Shown here: one piece after another, positions 46,323-55,593 of the stretch
Position numbering within the stretch: the first letter of the stretch is position 1
Layout: every line of letters starts with the position of its first letter
From: Phenylobacterium sp.
GTDB lineage: Bacteria > Pseudomonadota > Alphaproteobacteria > Caulobacterales > Caulobacteraceae
DNA: 64,000 bases
Direction of reading: 5' to 3'
NCBI RefSeq assembly: GCF_004297125.1
Contig: NZ_SCVD01000019.1
Location: 451,387 to 515,386 of the forward strand
Notes under the pieces: generated by a model
What the model saw: the letters and a program-made list of their open reading frames with translations, nothing else
Databases searched by the model: none
Told to the model about the DNA's origin: nothing
Made by a program: the position numbers and the translations under genes

Positions 46323-47453
46323 CTAGAGGCCCTTGCTCGGGTTGATCAGGTACTTCTCGCCGGTGGTCTTCCGGTTGTAGGCGGCGATGACCTCGGGCTG
46401 CAGCGCCTCGGCCAGCGAGATCTCCGCGGTGTAGTGGCTGGCGAAGGTGGTCTTCAGTTCGTCAGCGACCCGCTGGCGCAGCCGCGCCACGCCCTCCGCG
46501 CCCAGCTTGGCCAGGAACGGCGTCAGCAGCCAGCCGCCGACGCTCCACGACAGGCCGAAGTTGCGCGCCAGTTCGGTCGGCCGGGTGTCCAGCGAGCCGT
46601 AGATGTAGACTTGCTTGAATACGCTGGAGCCGTAGCGGCTGTAGGCGCCGCCCCGCGAGTTGGCCGCCGCCTCCATGGCCGACAGGATCTGGCTGGCCAG
46701 CTTGCCGCCGCCGATGGCGTCGAAGGCGATGGTGGCGTTCGTCTCGATCAGCGCCGCGGTCAGCTCGTCCTGGAAGCTGGCGGAACTGGAGTCGACGATG
46801 TGCTTCGCGCCGATGTCCGCGAGGATCTTAGCCTGCTCGGCGCTGCGCACGATGTTCACCAGCTGGATGCCGTCCTTGATGCAGATCCTGTTCAGCATCT
46901 GCCCCAGGTTCGACGCGGCCGCCGTGTGGACCAGGGCGGTGTGACCTTCGGCCCGCATGGTCTCGGTCATGCCCAGCGCGGTCAGCGGATTGACGAAGCA
47001 CGAGGCCCCGTCCGCCGCGCTCGCGCCCGCCGGCAGCGGCAGGACGTCGCCCGCCTTCACGGTGCGGTACTGGGCGTACATGGCGCCGCCCAAGAGGGCG
47101 ACCGTCTTGCCCACCAGGGCCTGGGCCGCCGGATCCGGGCCGGCCGCGATCACCACGCCCGCCCCCTCGTTGCCCACCGGCATGGACTCGTCGAGGCGCG
47201 CCTTCATCGCCTTCAGGAACGGGTCCGGCACCTTGGCCGTCGTCACGCCGCCCGCCGTCTTCAGCGTCGAGATGTCCGCCGGGCCCAGCAGCAGGCCCAG
47301 GTCGGAGGGGTTCAGGGGCGAGCCCTCGATCCGCACCAGCACCTCGTCGCCGGTCGGCGGCGCCACGGCCACCTCGGCCAGGCTGAGTTCCAGCTCGCCG
47401 CTGCTCTTGATGATCGACCGCAGCTGCAGCCCCTTGTCCGGTACACCGGCCAT
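46323..47453 (-). CDS. Zinc-type alcohol dehydrogenase-like (MDR) oxidoreductase
   Basis: A 376-residue medium-chain dehydrogenase/reductase. The N-terminal GroES-like domain has VLVRIEGSPLNPSDLG and NEGAGVVIAAG, and the Rossmann domain contains TALVHTAAASNLGQML. No catalytic-zinc Cys/His set was seen, so it resembles zinc-free quinone or enoyl reductases. The substrate is unknown. ATG at 47453 has GGGAGG upstream. Monocistronic by position. Confidence 0.88.
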   Translation of the reverse strand: MAGVPDKGLQLRSIIKSSGELELSLAEVAVAPPTGDEVLVRIEGSPLNPSDLGLLLGPADISTLKTAGGVTTAKVPDPFLKAMKARLDESMPVGNEGAGVVIAAGPDPAAQALVGKTVALLGGAMYAQYRTVKAGDVLPLPAGASAADGASCFVNPLTALGMTETMRAEGHTALVHTAAASNLGQMLNRICIKDGIQLVNIVRSAEQAKILADIGAKHIVDSSSASFQDELTAALIETNATIAFDAIGGGKLASQILSAMEAAANSRGGAYSRYGSSVFKQVYIYGSLDTRPTELARNFGLSWSVGGWLLTPFLAKLGAEGVARLRQRVADELKTTFASHYTAEISLAEALQPEVIAAYNRKTTGEKYLINPSKGL

Positions 47454-47540
47454 CGTCGCCTCCCTTGGCTTTACGTTGTCAGGAGACGGACATGGCGGTT
47501 CGCGCCGCCGCAGCCAAGGCCCCAAATCGAACCAAGACTT

Positions 47541-47575
47541 AAAAGCAAGAAAGGCGGCCCTTGGGAGGGCCGCCT
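47541..47575 (-). terminator. Intrinsic terminator (minus strand)
   Basis: AGGCGGCCCT and AGGGCCGCCT form a perfect 10-bp stem (47552-47561 and 47566-47575) with a four-base loop. Read on the minus strand it is followed at once by a T-rich tract, TTCTTGCTTTT (47551-47541). This is the best intrinsic terminator seen in the window. It ends whatever is transcribed leftward through 47.6-47.8 kb. Confidence 0.85.
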
Positions 47576-47583
47576 CTGCCGCT

Positions 47584-47670
47584 TCACTTGATCCGCACAG
47601 GACCGAGGTCCTGGAAGCGCCGCGGGGGCCCCACGCCCCGGCGACTGGTTTCCCGGCCGCCGTTGGTCAG
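47584..47670 (-). CDS. Possible small ORF (28 aa, CTG start) before the terminator
   Basis: A CTG at 47670 has GGAGG six bases upstream. It opens a 28-codon frame rich in Arg, Gly and Pro, ending PRRFQDLGPVRIK, with its stop only eight bases from the terminator stem. The position, ribosome-binding site and terminator are consistent with a real small gene, but CTG starts are rare and the family was not recognised. The region could instead be a non-coding RNA. Confidence 0.3.
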   Translation of the reverse strand: MTNGGRETSRRGVGPPRRFQDLGPVRIK

Positions 47671-47912
47671 GGTCTTCCTCCACTCTCACGCGGCCTACAA
47701 GTCCCCTGGGCGTCCGCGCCGCATTTCGCCGTTCGCCTGTGGCGGCGACGCCACGCCCCGAAATGGCCCTAATCCGGACCAGCCACGGCCACAGGGCGCG
47801 CCTTTATAGGAACAGTCGGCTGGCCCGCTTCCCGGTCCGGATCCTGAACAGCCCCCCCAGCCCCCCTGATCGGGCGCCTGGTCAGCCGACGACCCTCCCC
47901 ACAACCCCGGCG

Positions 47913-48392
47913 CTAACGGATGGCGGTCAGTTCGACCTCGCCGTCGCCCACCCTGGCCACGTCGCCGACGTGCTTGCCCAGGAGCGCCCGGGCCAGCGGC
48001 GAGACGTACGAGACGCTGCCCTTGGCCGGATCGGCCTCGTCCTCGCCGACGATGCGGAACGTCTGGCGACGCCCGTCCTGGCGCTCGATCTCCACGGTGC
48101 GGCCGAACTGCACCGTGTCGGCCTCGGCCTCCGGCTCGGTGAGCTGGGCGCTGCCTCGCCGCGCCGACCAGTAGCGCAGGTCCCGCGTCGCCCGCGCCAT
48201 GGCCGTCCGGTCCGCGGCCACCCCGCCCTCGGCCTGGGCGGCGGAGTAGGCGGCCCGCGCCGCGGCGAGCTCGGCCTCGATCGCCGCCATCCCGCTGGCC
48301 GTCACCAGGTTGGCGTGCGGCGAGATCGGCCGATCCGGCAGGTCCGCCGCCTGGGCCTCGTAGTCTTCTTCCCGGGTGAACGCGACCGCCAT
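47913..48392 (-). CDS. GreA/GreB-family elongation factor
   Basis: A 159-residue member of the transcript-cleavage factor family. It begins with the GreB-like N-terminal region (PISPHANLVT), then a helical coiled coil (EAELAAARAAYSAAQAE) and the C-terminal FKBP-like domain (RRQTFRIVGEDEADPAKG, SVSYVSPLARALLGKHVGD). Such proteins bind RNA polymerase and rescue backtracked complexes or act on its secondary channel. The ATG at 48392 has only a weak Shine-Dalgarno (AAGGG one base before). Confidence 0.88.
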   Translation of the reverse strand: MAVAFTREEDYEAQAADLPDRPISPHANLVTASGMAAIEAELAAARAAYSAAQAEGGVAADRTAMARATRDLRYWSARRGSAQLTEPEAEADTVQFGRTVEIERQDGRRQTFRIVGEDEADPAKGSVSYVSPLARALLGKHVGDVARVGDGEVELTAIR

Positions 48393-48634
48393 GCCCTTAA
48401 GCCTAGGCCCTGCGGCGACCGCAGGCCAGTCTTGCGGGGCCGGGGGAAGGTCCTGCTGACCGGCGCCGAAGCGGAACGGTTAAGGGACATAAAACTTCGG
48501 CGCTGGCCGATGCGTTCGGAACGCGCCGGGAACCTCCGGTGAACCTGAGCCGCGCCCGGTCGGGGCGTCCTGGCCGGACGCCTTGATCAAAGGGCCGGAT
48601 TCCCGGCTATGATCGCCGCCAGCGGAGGACTCAC

Positions 48635-48817
48635 ATGGCCGGCCTGAAGGACAAGCGCGGCTTCATCGACAAGGACCGCCTGGACCTCTCCGAGCGCAAG
48701 GCCGTCGAATATTGGATGAAGCGCTGGGGCGTGACCCAGGACCAGATCACGGCCGCCCACCGCAAGGTCGGCCGCCTGACCAAGGACATCGCCGCCGAGC
48801 TGGGCAAGAAGCGCTGA
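48635..48817 (+). CDS. DUF3606 domain protein
   Basis: A 60-residue basic protein with the DUF3606 pattern KRGFIDKDRLDLSERKAVEY followed by WMKRWGVTQDQI and a C-terminal Lys-rich end. Members are small, often stress-associated and of unknown function. The ATG is preceded by GGAGG with good spacing. A TATGAT hexamer (48608-48613) lies just upstream, but its 19-base spacing from TTGATC makes it a weak promoter match. Confidence 0.85.
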   Translation: MAGLKDKRGFIDKDRLDLSERKAVEYWMKRWGVTQDQITAAHRKVGRLTKDIAAELGKKR

Positions 48818-48876
48818 CAGGCGCCGGGCGACGTCGTACCACCCTTCACCGCCCGCGATTCAACCCGGACCCCCGC

Positions 48877-49380
48877 ATGCGCGCCCTGATCCTGACGCTC
48901 GCCGCCCTCTCGCTGACCGCCTGCGCCACGGCCGCGCCGCCGCCCGCCGCCGGGCCGGTGACCTACGCCGGCACGCCGCAGGAGCAGTGGGAACAGGGGC
49001 AGAAGGCCTACGAGGCCTGGTCCGCCGCCCGGCCCGGCTGGGTCGTCACCGCCTCGGGCCTGCAGGCCCGCCGGGTGAAGGCGGCGAAGGCCTCGGCCCC
49101 GCGGCCGGTCCCCAGCGACACGGTCACCATCCATTACACCGGCCGCTTCATCGACGGCCGCGTGTTCGACTCGTCGAGGGAGCGCGGCGAGCCCGCCACC
49201 TTCCCCTTGCCGCGCCTGATCAGGGGCTGGCAGGAGGGCGTGCCCATGATGCGGGTCGGCGAGACCTGGGAGTTCGTGATCCCTTCGACCATCGCCTACG
49301 GCGAGCGCTACCGCGACCCGATCCCCTCCAACAGCACCCTGCTGTTCGAGATCGAGCTGATCGGCATCGGCGGGGAGTAG
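48877..49380 (+). CDS. FKBP-type peptidyl-prolyl isomerase lipoprotein
   Basis: A 167-residue periplasmic PPIase-like protein. The signal contains a lipobox (LSLTAC, acylated Cys16). The FKBP domain occupies about 65-165 with VTIHYTGRFIDGRVFDSSRE, LIRGWQEGVPMMRVGETWEF and VIPSTIAYGERYRDPIPSNS, matching the catalytic core. It would assist folding of exported proteins at the outer or inner membrane. ATG at 48877. Confidence 0.92.
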   Translation: MRALILTLAALSLTACATAAPPPAAGPVTYAGTPQEQWEQGQKAYEAWSAARPGWVVTASGLQARRVKAAKASAPRPVPSDTVTIHYTGRFIDGRVFDSSRERGEPATFPLPRLIRGWQEGVPMMRVGETWEFVIPSTIAYGERYRDPIPSNSTLLFEIELIGIGGE

Positions 49381-49617
49381 GGGCCTCGGCGGGCGGGCTG
49401 GGCGATGCCGTCGCCGGCCTTCCCCATCTCGCCGCGGCCTCCCATGCGGCTCCTGCGCGCGGCATTCAGAGATATGGAAGCGAAGTAATGGAGGCCCTGT
49501 GCCTTAGTTTAGTCGCAATGAGATAAAGTCATAGTGTCGCACGTCATGGTTTGTTGACGTCTGAAACGCAACCATAACCCTCCCGAAGGGCTAAGCCTTC
49601 AGATTGAGGGCGAAACA

Positions 49618-49983
49618 ATGGAACGGGTTTTACTGGTCGAAGACGACCGCATCACCAACGTGGCCCTTCACGACTACCTGCAGGAGGTCGGCTTCGAGGT
49701 TGAGTCCGCGTACAGCGGCGCCGACGCCCTCGCGTCGATCGAACGTCAACCGCCTCGGAGCCTGGTCATAGATCTCGACCTGGGGCCCGGCCCTGACGGC
49801 TTCGAGGTCGCGCGCCTTGCGCGCGTGATGCGCCCAGACGTTTGGGTGGTGCTCATCTCGCCCGAGGCGGAGAGGCGGCGTCGGTCGGGCGAGGTGGCGG
49901 CGTCGGAGCTTGTCGCCAAGCCTTTTCGCTTCGAGCGGATCGAAGAAGCGTTGCGCGGAGCGCTTGACCGCCCCGTCGCATAG
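49618..49983 (+). CDS. Single-domain response regulator
   Basis: A 121-residue receiver protein without output domain. E8-D9-D10, D52 (LVIDLDLGPGPDG region), the Ser of VLIS and K (VAKPF) are present. The DLGPGPDG insert is slightly longer than usual. No kinase is adjacent. The gene is preceded by a 237-base AT-richer gap with no firm promoter match. Confidence 0.9.
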   Translation: MERVLLVEDDRITNVALHDYLQEVGFEVESAYSGADALASIERQPPRSLVIDLDLGPGPDGFEVARLARVMRPDVWVVLISPEAERRRRSGEVAASELVAKPFRFERIEEALRGALDRPVA

Positions 49984-50172
49984 GATGGCCGGCTGGAGGT
50001 TCGCTCCGCTGGTGATGGGGGTGGTCGCGTTCGTCCTCGCGGCCTGCATCGCGCTGAGCGCGCAGGGTCGGCCAAGCCTTTCGCCGCCCTCGGCGCCCTC
50101 GGCGCCCGGAAAGGCGGAAGGGCGCAGCCCGATGACTGCGCCCTGGCCCTACGGTTCTCTTACCCGCGGCGC

Positions 50173-51102
50173 CTACTGCGGCGGGGTGACGGTGGATTCC
50201 GGCGTCGGAGCTTCGGTGGCCGGCGGCTCCTGCGGCAGGGTCGGCGGCGTGGCCGGAACCGCGGCGGGCGCCTCGCTGCTCGGCGGCAAGGTCACGAGCG
50301 GCGGGTTGACCTGCGTCGGCGCGGTCGGCGCCACGCCCGGGCTCACGCTCGAGTAGGGTTGCGGGCCGTCGGGCAGCACCGCGGTGGTGCCGGCGTTCAC
50401 CCCGGCCTCGCCCGCGCTGGGCGAGACGGCGGCCGGACGGGCGCGGGCCATGGCGCGCTTCGGGGCGGGGGTCGAAGCGCGCGGCGTCTCGGCCGGCGGC
50501 GTCGCTGCCGTGGCGGGCGGCGTCGCGACGGGCGGGGGCAGGGCTTCGTTCGCCGCCATCTGGGCCGGCGGGTCGGTCGGCGTCAGCGGCGCGGCGGCCA
50601 CCTCGCTGGTGGTCGAGCCTGGGGTCAGCTCGGGCACGCCCGAGGTGTCGCGGCTCATGTACCAGCCGGCGGCGCCAAGGGCGCCCAGGGCGACGACGGC
50701 CGCGGCGATGGCGGCCGGCGCGGCGCTGCTCGACTTCGCCGAGCGGGTGTTGCGCGTCCCGGCGATCGGCGCCGCCAGGCCGGCGTCGTCCTTTGCGGCG
50801 AGGGTCGGGCGGGTGGTCGCGCCGGGATCCATCGCCGCGTACTCGCTGCGCGGGTAGGGGGTGGCGGCGGCCGGCGCACCCACCGGACGATCGAGGGCCA
50901 TCGGCTCTTCGTCGTCGCGCTCCGCGGCGAAGCTGCGGGGTTCCGGGGCCACCGTGGCGGCCGGGGCGGCGGGAACGGCCTTGCGCCCGCCGAAGCCCTT
51001 GCGCTTGCGGTTGCGTTCCCAGATCGGCTGGGCGGCGAACATTTCGCCTTCCTGCTCGGTGATCGGCTTGTCGGACTCGCGTCCTGTGAAGTCCATCGAC
51101 AT
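50173..51102 (-). CDS. Single-TM protein with disordered Pro/Ala-rich tail
   Basis: A 309-residue protein with one TM helix (about 128-148) between a charged, low-complexity N-terminal half and a Pro/Ala/Thr-rich C-terminal half that looks disordered (for example PPAQMAANEALPPPVAT). No domain was recognised. ATG at 51102 has GGAGGG seven bases upstream. It shares a 269-base divergent intergenic region with the acyl-CoA synthetase. The AT-rich centre of that region may hold promoters for both. Confidence 0.7.
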   Translation of the reverse strand: MSMDFTGRESDKPITEQEGEMFAAQPIWERNRKRKGFGGRKAVPAAPAATVAPEPRSFAAERDDEEPMALDRPVGAPAAATPYPRSEYAAMDPGATTRPTLAAKDDAGLAAPIAGTRNTRSAKSSSAAPAAIAAAVVALGALGAAGWYMSRDTSGVPELTPGSTTSEVAAAPLTPTDPPAQMAANEALPPPVATPPATAATPPAETPRASTPAPKRAMARARPAAVSPSAGEAGVNAGTTAVLPDGPQPYSSVSPGVAPTAPTQVNPPLVTLPPSSEAPAAVPATPPTLPQEPPATEAPTPESTVTPPQ

Positions 51103-51371
51103 TTTGTGTCCCTCCAAGGATCTGTCGGAGGGAACAAACGGCGTTATTGCTTATGAGTTCCGCTCTAAGCTCTACTATTTTCCCTTTGTGGGTGCGGCAA
51201 AGCTTATAAATACATGCTGCGGCTATCGAATTCTGAACCAAATACCGCCGCAAGGTCGCCACAATCTGCCGCGGACCCAAAATCGGCCGGTGTTGGAGCT
51301 TCTCCTATGCGGCGGCGCTTGACCGCCACGACCGGCTCTCGCCAAGGTCGCAATCGCGACGGGAGGTGCGG

Positions 51372-53162
51372 ATGCGGCTCAATGCCAGGATCAAACGCGA
51401 CTGGCGGTTCTGGAAAGGGCTGAGCAGGACCCTGAAGCGGGTCAAGACCATCGCCCGGGATTCCGACAACCTGATCTGCGACGACCTCCAGGCCGCCGTC
51501 GATCAGTGGCGGGGCAACCCCGCCATGACGTTCGAGGGGCGCACGGTCACCTATGGCGAGCTCGACGCCATGGCCAACCGCTATGCGCACTGGGCGAAGG
51601 GCCTGAACCTGCGGCGCGGGCAGACCGTGGCGCTCTTCATGCCCAACCGGATGGAGTACTTCGCCGTCTGGTACGGCCTGTCGAAGGTCGGCGTGGTCAC
51701 CGCGCTCATCAACAACCAGCTCTCGGGCCCGACGCTCGCCCATTGCCTGAACATCGCCGGCGCCAGCCACGTCATCGTCGACCGCGAGACCTCGCCCGTC
51801 TTCGAACAGGCCAAGGGCCTGCTTGAGCGGCCGATGCAGCAGTGGATCCTGGGCCCGGCGCATGGCGACCAGCGCGATCTGGTCCAGGCGCTGAAAAGCT
51901 GCAGCCAGCTGCCGCCCGACCGCTCGGTCCGTGAGGACATGACCGCCGGCGACACGGCGCTGCTGATCTACACTTCGGGCACGACCGGCATGCCGAAGGC
52001 GGCCCGCATCACCCACATGCGGGCCCAGCTCTACATGCGCGGCTTCGCGGGTTCGACGGGGGCGACGGCCAAGGACCGCGTCTACGTCACCTTGCCGCTC
52101 TACCACGCCACCGGCGGTCTCTGCGCCCTGGGCGCGGCGTTCCTGAACGGCGGCTCGGTGGTGCTGCGGCGCAAGTTCTCGGCCAGCCACTTCTGGCCCG
52201 AGATCGTCGAGCAGGGCTGCACCATGTTCGTCTACATCGGCGAACTCTGCCGCTACCTGGTCAACCACGACCCCGACGACGACGAGACCCGGCACAAGAT
52301 CCGCATGGCCTTCGGAAACGGCCTGCGCCCCGACATCTGGCCCACCCTGAAGCAGCGCTTCCGCATCCCGGAGATCCTGGAGTTCTACGGCTCCACCGAG
52401 GGCAATGTGTCGATGTTCAACTTCGACGGCCGGGAAGGCGCGATCGGCCGGATCCCCAAGTGGCTGCGCAAGCGGTTCAACGCCCGCCTGGTGCAGTACG
52501 ACGTCGAGCGCGAGGAGGTGGTCCGCGGCACGGACGGCCTCTGCATAGAGTGCGGTCCCGGCCAGGTCGGCCAGTGCGTGGGAATGATCAGCGGCGGCGA
52601 CGCCCGGTCCGAGTATTCGGGCTACCTGGACAAGGCGGCCTCCGAGAAGAAGGTCCTGCAAAACGTCTTCGCCCGCGGCGACGCCTGGTTCGCCACCGGC
52701 GACCTGATGAAGCAGGACGCCGACGGCTACTTCTATTTCGTCGACCGCATCGGCGACACCTTCCGCTGGAAGGGCGAGAACGTGTCGACGAACGAGGTGG
52801 CCGAGCGCCTGCAGGCGTTCCCCGGCGTCGAGCAGGCCAACATCTATGGCGTGCAGGTGGACGGCGCCGACGGCCGGGCCGGCATGGCCGCCCTGGTGGT
52901 CGACGGCGCGTTCGACGCCAAGGCCTTCGGCGACCACGTCGCCCGCGAGCTGCCGGCCTACGCCCAGCCGCTGTTCGTGCGGATCCTGCCGGCGCTGGAC
53001 ACCACCGGCACCTTCAAGATCCGCAAAATGGACCTGGTGGCGGACGGCTACGACCCCGCCAAGATCAAGGGCCCGCTGTTCTTCCACGACCCCAGGAAGG
53101 GCTATGTGAAGCTCACCAAGTCGGTCTTCGACCGCCTGACCGCAGGGGCGATCAAGATCTAG
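51372..53162 (+). CDS. Long-chain acyl-CoA synthetase (FadD6/VLACS-like)
   Basis: A 596-residue ATP-dependent acyl-CoA ligase. The AMP-binding motif LLIYTSGTTGMPKAARI, the YGSTEGN motif and the GDTFRWKGENVSTNEVAE C-terminal domain are intact. The N-terminal region and overall match FadD6/very-long-chain synthetases and fatty-acid transport proteins. ATG at 51372 has GGGAGG upstream; a GTG two codons earlier is possible. It may activate fatty acids for degradation or lipid synthesis. Confidence 0.93.
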   Translation: MRLNARIKRDWRFWKGLSRTLKRVKTIARDSDNLICDDLQAAVDQWRGNPAMTFEGRTVTYGELDAMANRYAHWAKGLNLRRGQTVALFMPNRMEYFAVWYGLSKVGVVTALINNQLSGPTLAHCLNIAGASHVIVDRETSPVFEQAKGLLERPMQQWILGPAHGDQRDLVQALKSCSQLPPDRSVREDMTAGDTALLIYTSGTTGMPKAARITHMRAQLYMRGFAGSTGATAKDRVYVTLPLYHATGGLCALGAAFLNGGSVVLRRKFSASHFWPEIVEQGCTMFVYIGELCRYLVNHDPDDDETRHKIRMAFGNGLRPDIWPTLKQRFRIPEILEFYGSTEGNVSMFNFDGREGAIGRIPKWLRKRFNARLVQYDVEREEVVRGTDGLCIECGPGQVGQCVGMISGGDARSEYSGYLDKAASEKKVLQNVFARGDAWFATGDLMKQDADGYFYFVDRIGDTFRWKGENVSTNEVAERLQAFPGVEQANIYGVQVDGADGRAGMAALVVDGAFDAKAFGDHVARELPAYAQPLFVRILPALDTTGTFKIRKMDLVADGYDPAKIKGPLFFHDPRKGYVKLTKSVFDRLTAGAIKI

Positions 53163-53197
53163 GGTAGGCCGCCGGACCGAAGCCCGGCGCCCTCCGA

Positions 53198-55465
53198 TCA
53201 GAAGCTGTACTTGGCGAACACGCCCAGGGTCCGGTGCGCGTCGCGCGTGGTGTAGTGGGTCAGCGTCAGCGAGCTGTACTGCTGGAAGGCGGTCGAGAAG
53301 TACTTGTCGAGCAGGTTGCGGCCGTACACCCCGAACTCGAAGTCGCTGCCTACGGGCGACAGGCTCAGGCGGCCGTTGACGATGCCGTAGCCGGGGACCG
53401 CCACGTTCGCGGGCTCGCCGATGGTCGGGAAGACCTTGCTCCGGTAGGCGTAGTCGAGGCTGGCGCGCAGGCGCAGGTCCTCGCCGATTTCGCCGTCGTA
53501 CTTGGCGCTCAGCGCGGCCTGCCATTTCGGGGCGTAGGACAGCGCCGTGCCCGCGTAGTTGGTGGTGGCGTTGTACTGGAAGTCGGTGAACACGGCGTCG
53601 GCGTAGGTCACCCCGCCGGCCAGGGTCAGGCCGTCCAGCGCCCGCCAGGCGAAAGTCGCCTCGACGCCCTCGCTCTTCAGCCCGCCGGCGTTTCCTGTCG
53701 CGATGACCGCCACGGGATTGCCCGGCACGAAGGTCAGGAGCGACGTCTGGAAGTCGGTGAACTTCGAGTGGAAGACGTTGAGGTTCAGCCGCACCCGGCG
53801 CTCGAACAACTCGGCCTTCACCCCCGCTTCGACGCTCTTCACCGTCTCCTCGCCGTAGGGCGAATAGTTGTTGCCCACGAACGCCACCGCGCCGGGTTTG
53901 TAGCCGGTGGCGTAAGTCGCATAGAGCATCGCCTCGTCGGTCAGTTTGTACTGGCCCGAGATCCGGTACGAGAAGTTGTCGCCCTTCACCCGGCCGGAGG
54001 GCTGCAGCGGCGGCCTGGCGGTGGCGGTGAAGGTGGCGGCCACCCCCGTGATCGGCACGGGGTCCAGCCGGAAGAAGGTCTGGGACTGGCTGTTGCTGTC
54101 ATGGGTGTAGCGGGCGCCCAGCGACAGGCTGAACTGCGGCGTGAGGTTGAGCTTGAGCTGGCCGAAAGCGGCCGCGGTGACGGCCTCGGTCTTGAACCGG
54201 GTGGCGTTGCTGTTGTCGCCGATCGCGCCGGTCGTCGTCGTGAAGCTCGTCAGGCGCACGCCGGTCGGCGACACCAGCGGCGCGCCGAACGTCACCCACT
54301 GGATCTGTGAGGCGTCCAGTTCGAGGCGGTTGTAGAAGACGCCACCCAGGTATTCGAGGAAGCCGCCGGTCGGCGAGGCCCAGCGCAGTTCCTGACTGAA
54401 CTTCTTGGTGTCGACCGCGCCGCGATTGTACGGCGTGAAGGCGAACTGTTCGGCCGGGGCGAAGTCGGCGGGGCCGTTCCCGTCGTACTCGGTCTCGCGA
54501 TAGGCGGTGATCGAGGTCAGCGTGTCGCGGCCGATCTGGATCTCCGCGCGCAGCGAGTGGCCCCAGGTGGAGGTCTCGGTGTTTCCGATCTTGGAGTCGG
54601 CGTTGTCGTCGTTCTTCGGGCCCGGGGTCACCCCGTTCGCGATCTGGATCGCCGTGAACGCCGCCGAGCCGCCGCCCACCGTGGTGCGGTTCAGGTTGTC
54701 GTAGTGGTGGCTGTACTCGCCCGCGTAGATCAGCTCGACGCCGTCGGCGGGCTGGAAGAGCAGCCGGGCGCGGACGCCGTATTCCCGGAACAGGTTGAGC
54801 GACTGGTTGAGCACCGTGTAGCGGCCATAGCCTTCCTGGCCCTGGCTGAAGCCCGTCACCCGTAGCGCCAGCCGGTCGGAGATGGGCGCATTGACCGTCA
54901 GGTTCGCGCTGCGGTCCTCGCGCTCGCCGTAGCTCACGTCGCCCTTGGCGGAGAAGGCGCCCAGCAACGGCTTCGCCGTGGTGATTGCGATCACGCCCGA
55001 GGTCGAGTTCCGGCCGAACAGCGTGCCCTGCGGGCCCATCAGCACGTCGACCTGGCGGATGTCGGTCAGGCCCAGCATGCCGTTGTCGCGCGGCGCGTCC
55101 ATGACCACGTCGTCGACCACGACGTTGACCGACTTCGCGAAGGAGAAGTCGTACGAGGTGCTGCCCACGCCGCGGATCTGGAAGGCGGAGCCGTTGGTGG
55201 GATCGAACTGGACGCCGGGCGCCAGGTACTGCAGGTCGGTCACCGAGCGGAAGTTGGAGTCCTCGATCGCCTGGCCGCTGACCGATGTGACGGAGAGCGG
55301 CACATCCTGCAGCCGCTCGGCCCGGCGTTGCGCCGTCACGACCACCGCCTCCAGTTCGGCCCCGGCCTCCGCCCCAGCCTCTTCCGCGTACGCTTGTACG
55401 GACGAGAGGCTGCCGAGTGCGGCGCCGGCGAGCAGTGCGGTGCGGAAACGTCGAAGCGTGGACAT
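53198..55465 (-). CDS. TonB-dependent outer-membrane receptor
   Basis: A 755-residue receptor with a signal peptide (about 1-27), a TonB-box-like segment (LEAVVVTAQRR), the plug domain (DVPLSVTSVSGQAIEDSNF through GPQGTLFGRNSTSGVI) and a C-terminal beta-barrel ending in YSF. The FecA-like N-terminal signalling domain is absent. Its substrate is unknown. It lies downstream of a tandem TetR gene on the same strand; the intervening gap holds repeated GTACG elements. Confidence 0.95.
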   Translation of the reverse strand: MSTLRRFRTALLAGAALGSLSSVQAYAEEAGAEAGAELEAVVVTAQRRAERLQDVPLSVTSVSGQAIEDSNFRSVTDLQYLAPGVQFDPTNGSAFQIRGVGSTSYDFSFAKSVNVVVDDVVMDAPRDNGMLGLTDIRQVDVLMGPQGTLFGRNSTSGVIAITTAKPLLGAFSAKGDVSYGEREDRSANLTVNAPISDRLALRVTGFSQGQEGYGRYTVLNQSLNLFREYGVRARLLFQPADGVELIYAGEYSHHYDNLNRTTVGGGSAAFTAIQIANGVTPGPKNDDNADSKIGNTETSTWGHSLRAEIQIGRDTLTSITAYRETEYDGNGPADFAPAEQFAFTPYNRGAVDTKKFSQELRWASPTGGFLEYLGGVFYNRLELDASQIQWVTFGAPLVSPTGVRLTSFTTTTGAIGDNSNATRFKTEAVTAAAFGQLKLNLTPQFSLSLGARYTHDSNSQSQTFFRLDPVPITGVAATFTATARPPLQPSGRVKGDNFSYRISGQYKLTDEAMLYATYATGYKPGAVAFVGNNYSPYGEETVKSVEAGVKAELFERRVRLNLNVFHSKFTDFQTSLLTFVPGNPVAVIATGNAGGLKSEGVEATFAWRALDGLTLAGGVTYADAVFTDFQYNATTNYAGTALSYAPKWQAALSAKYDGEIGEDLRLRASLDYAYRSKVFPTIGEPANVAVPGYGIVNGRLSLSPVGSDFEFGVYGRNLLDKYFSTAFQQYSSLTLTHYTTRDAHRTLGVFAKYSF

Positions 55466-55533
55466 CGGCCTGGATCCCTGGGGTTGCGAGCTTGGCGGGC
55501 TCGCTACCAGCCTTCGATGACGCTTACGCTACA

Positions 55534-55589
55534 CTTGTACGAATTGAATTGTTCCTTCTGCATGGTCTTGCAAGTACGGATGTACGAAC
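55534..55589. promoter_or_regulatory. Repeated TTCGTAC elements (candidate operator)
   Basis: On the minus strand the sequence TTCGTACATCCGTACTTG (within 55589-55572) is followed about 30 bases later by ATTCGTACAAG (55544-55534). The repeated CGTAC half-sites lie ahead of the TonB receptor start and behind the TetR gene. They are candidate regulator-binding sites, possibly for the TetR protein. Confidence 0.35.
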
Positions 55590-55593
55590 TTCT

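Larger units (their letters stand above)
47454..47912. other. Intergenic region with possible small transcription unit
   Basis: This 459-base gap between the oxidoreductase gene and the gre-family gene (both on the minus strand) has more structure than expected. A TATAAA hexamer on the minus strand (47808-47803) could be a -10 element, about 250 bases before the strong terminator at 47575-47541. In between lies a short reading frame with a Shine-Dalgarno sequence. No known RNA family was recognised. Confidence 0.5.

Noticed and set aside
48583..48613. TTGATC and TATGAT as a promoter for the DUF3606 gene
   Set aside because: The spacing is 19 bases and the hexamers are imperfect, so it was mentioned only as weak.
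49910..50356. A plus-strand frame that could encode a small membrane protein from about 49985
   Set aside because: It overlaps the end of the response regulator and the opposite-strand one-TM protein; beyond one hydrophobic stretch it is Gly/Ser-rich low complexity.
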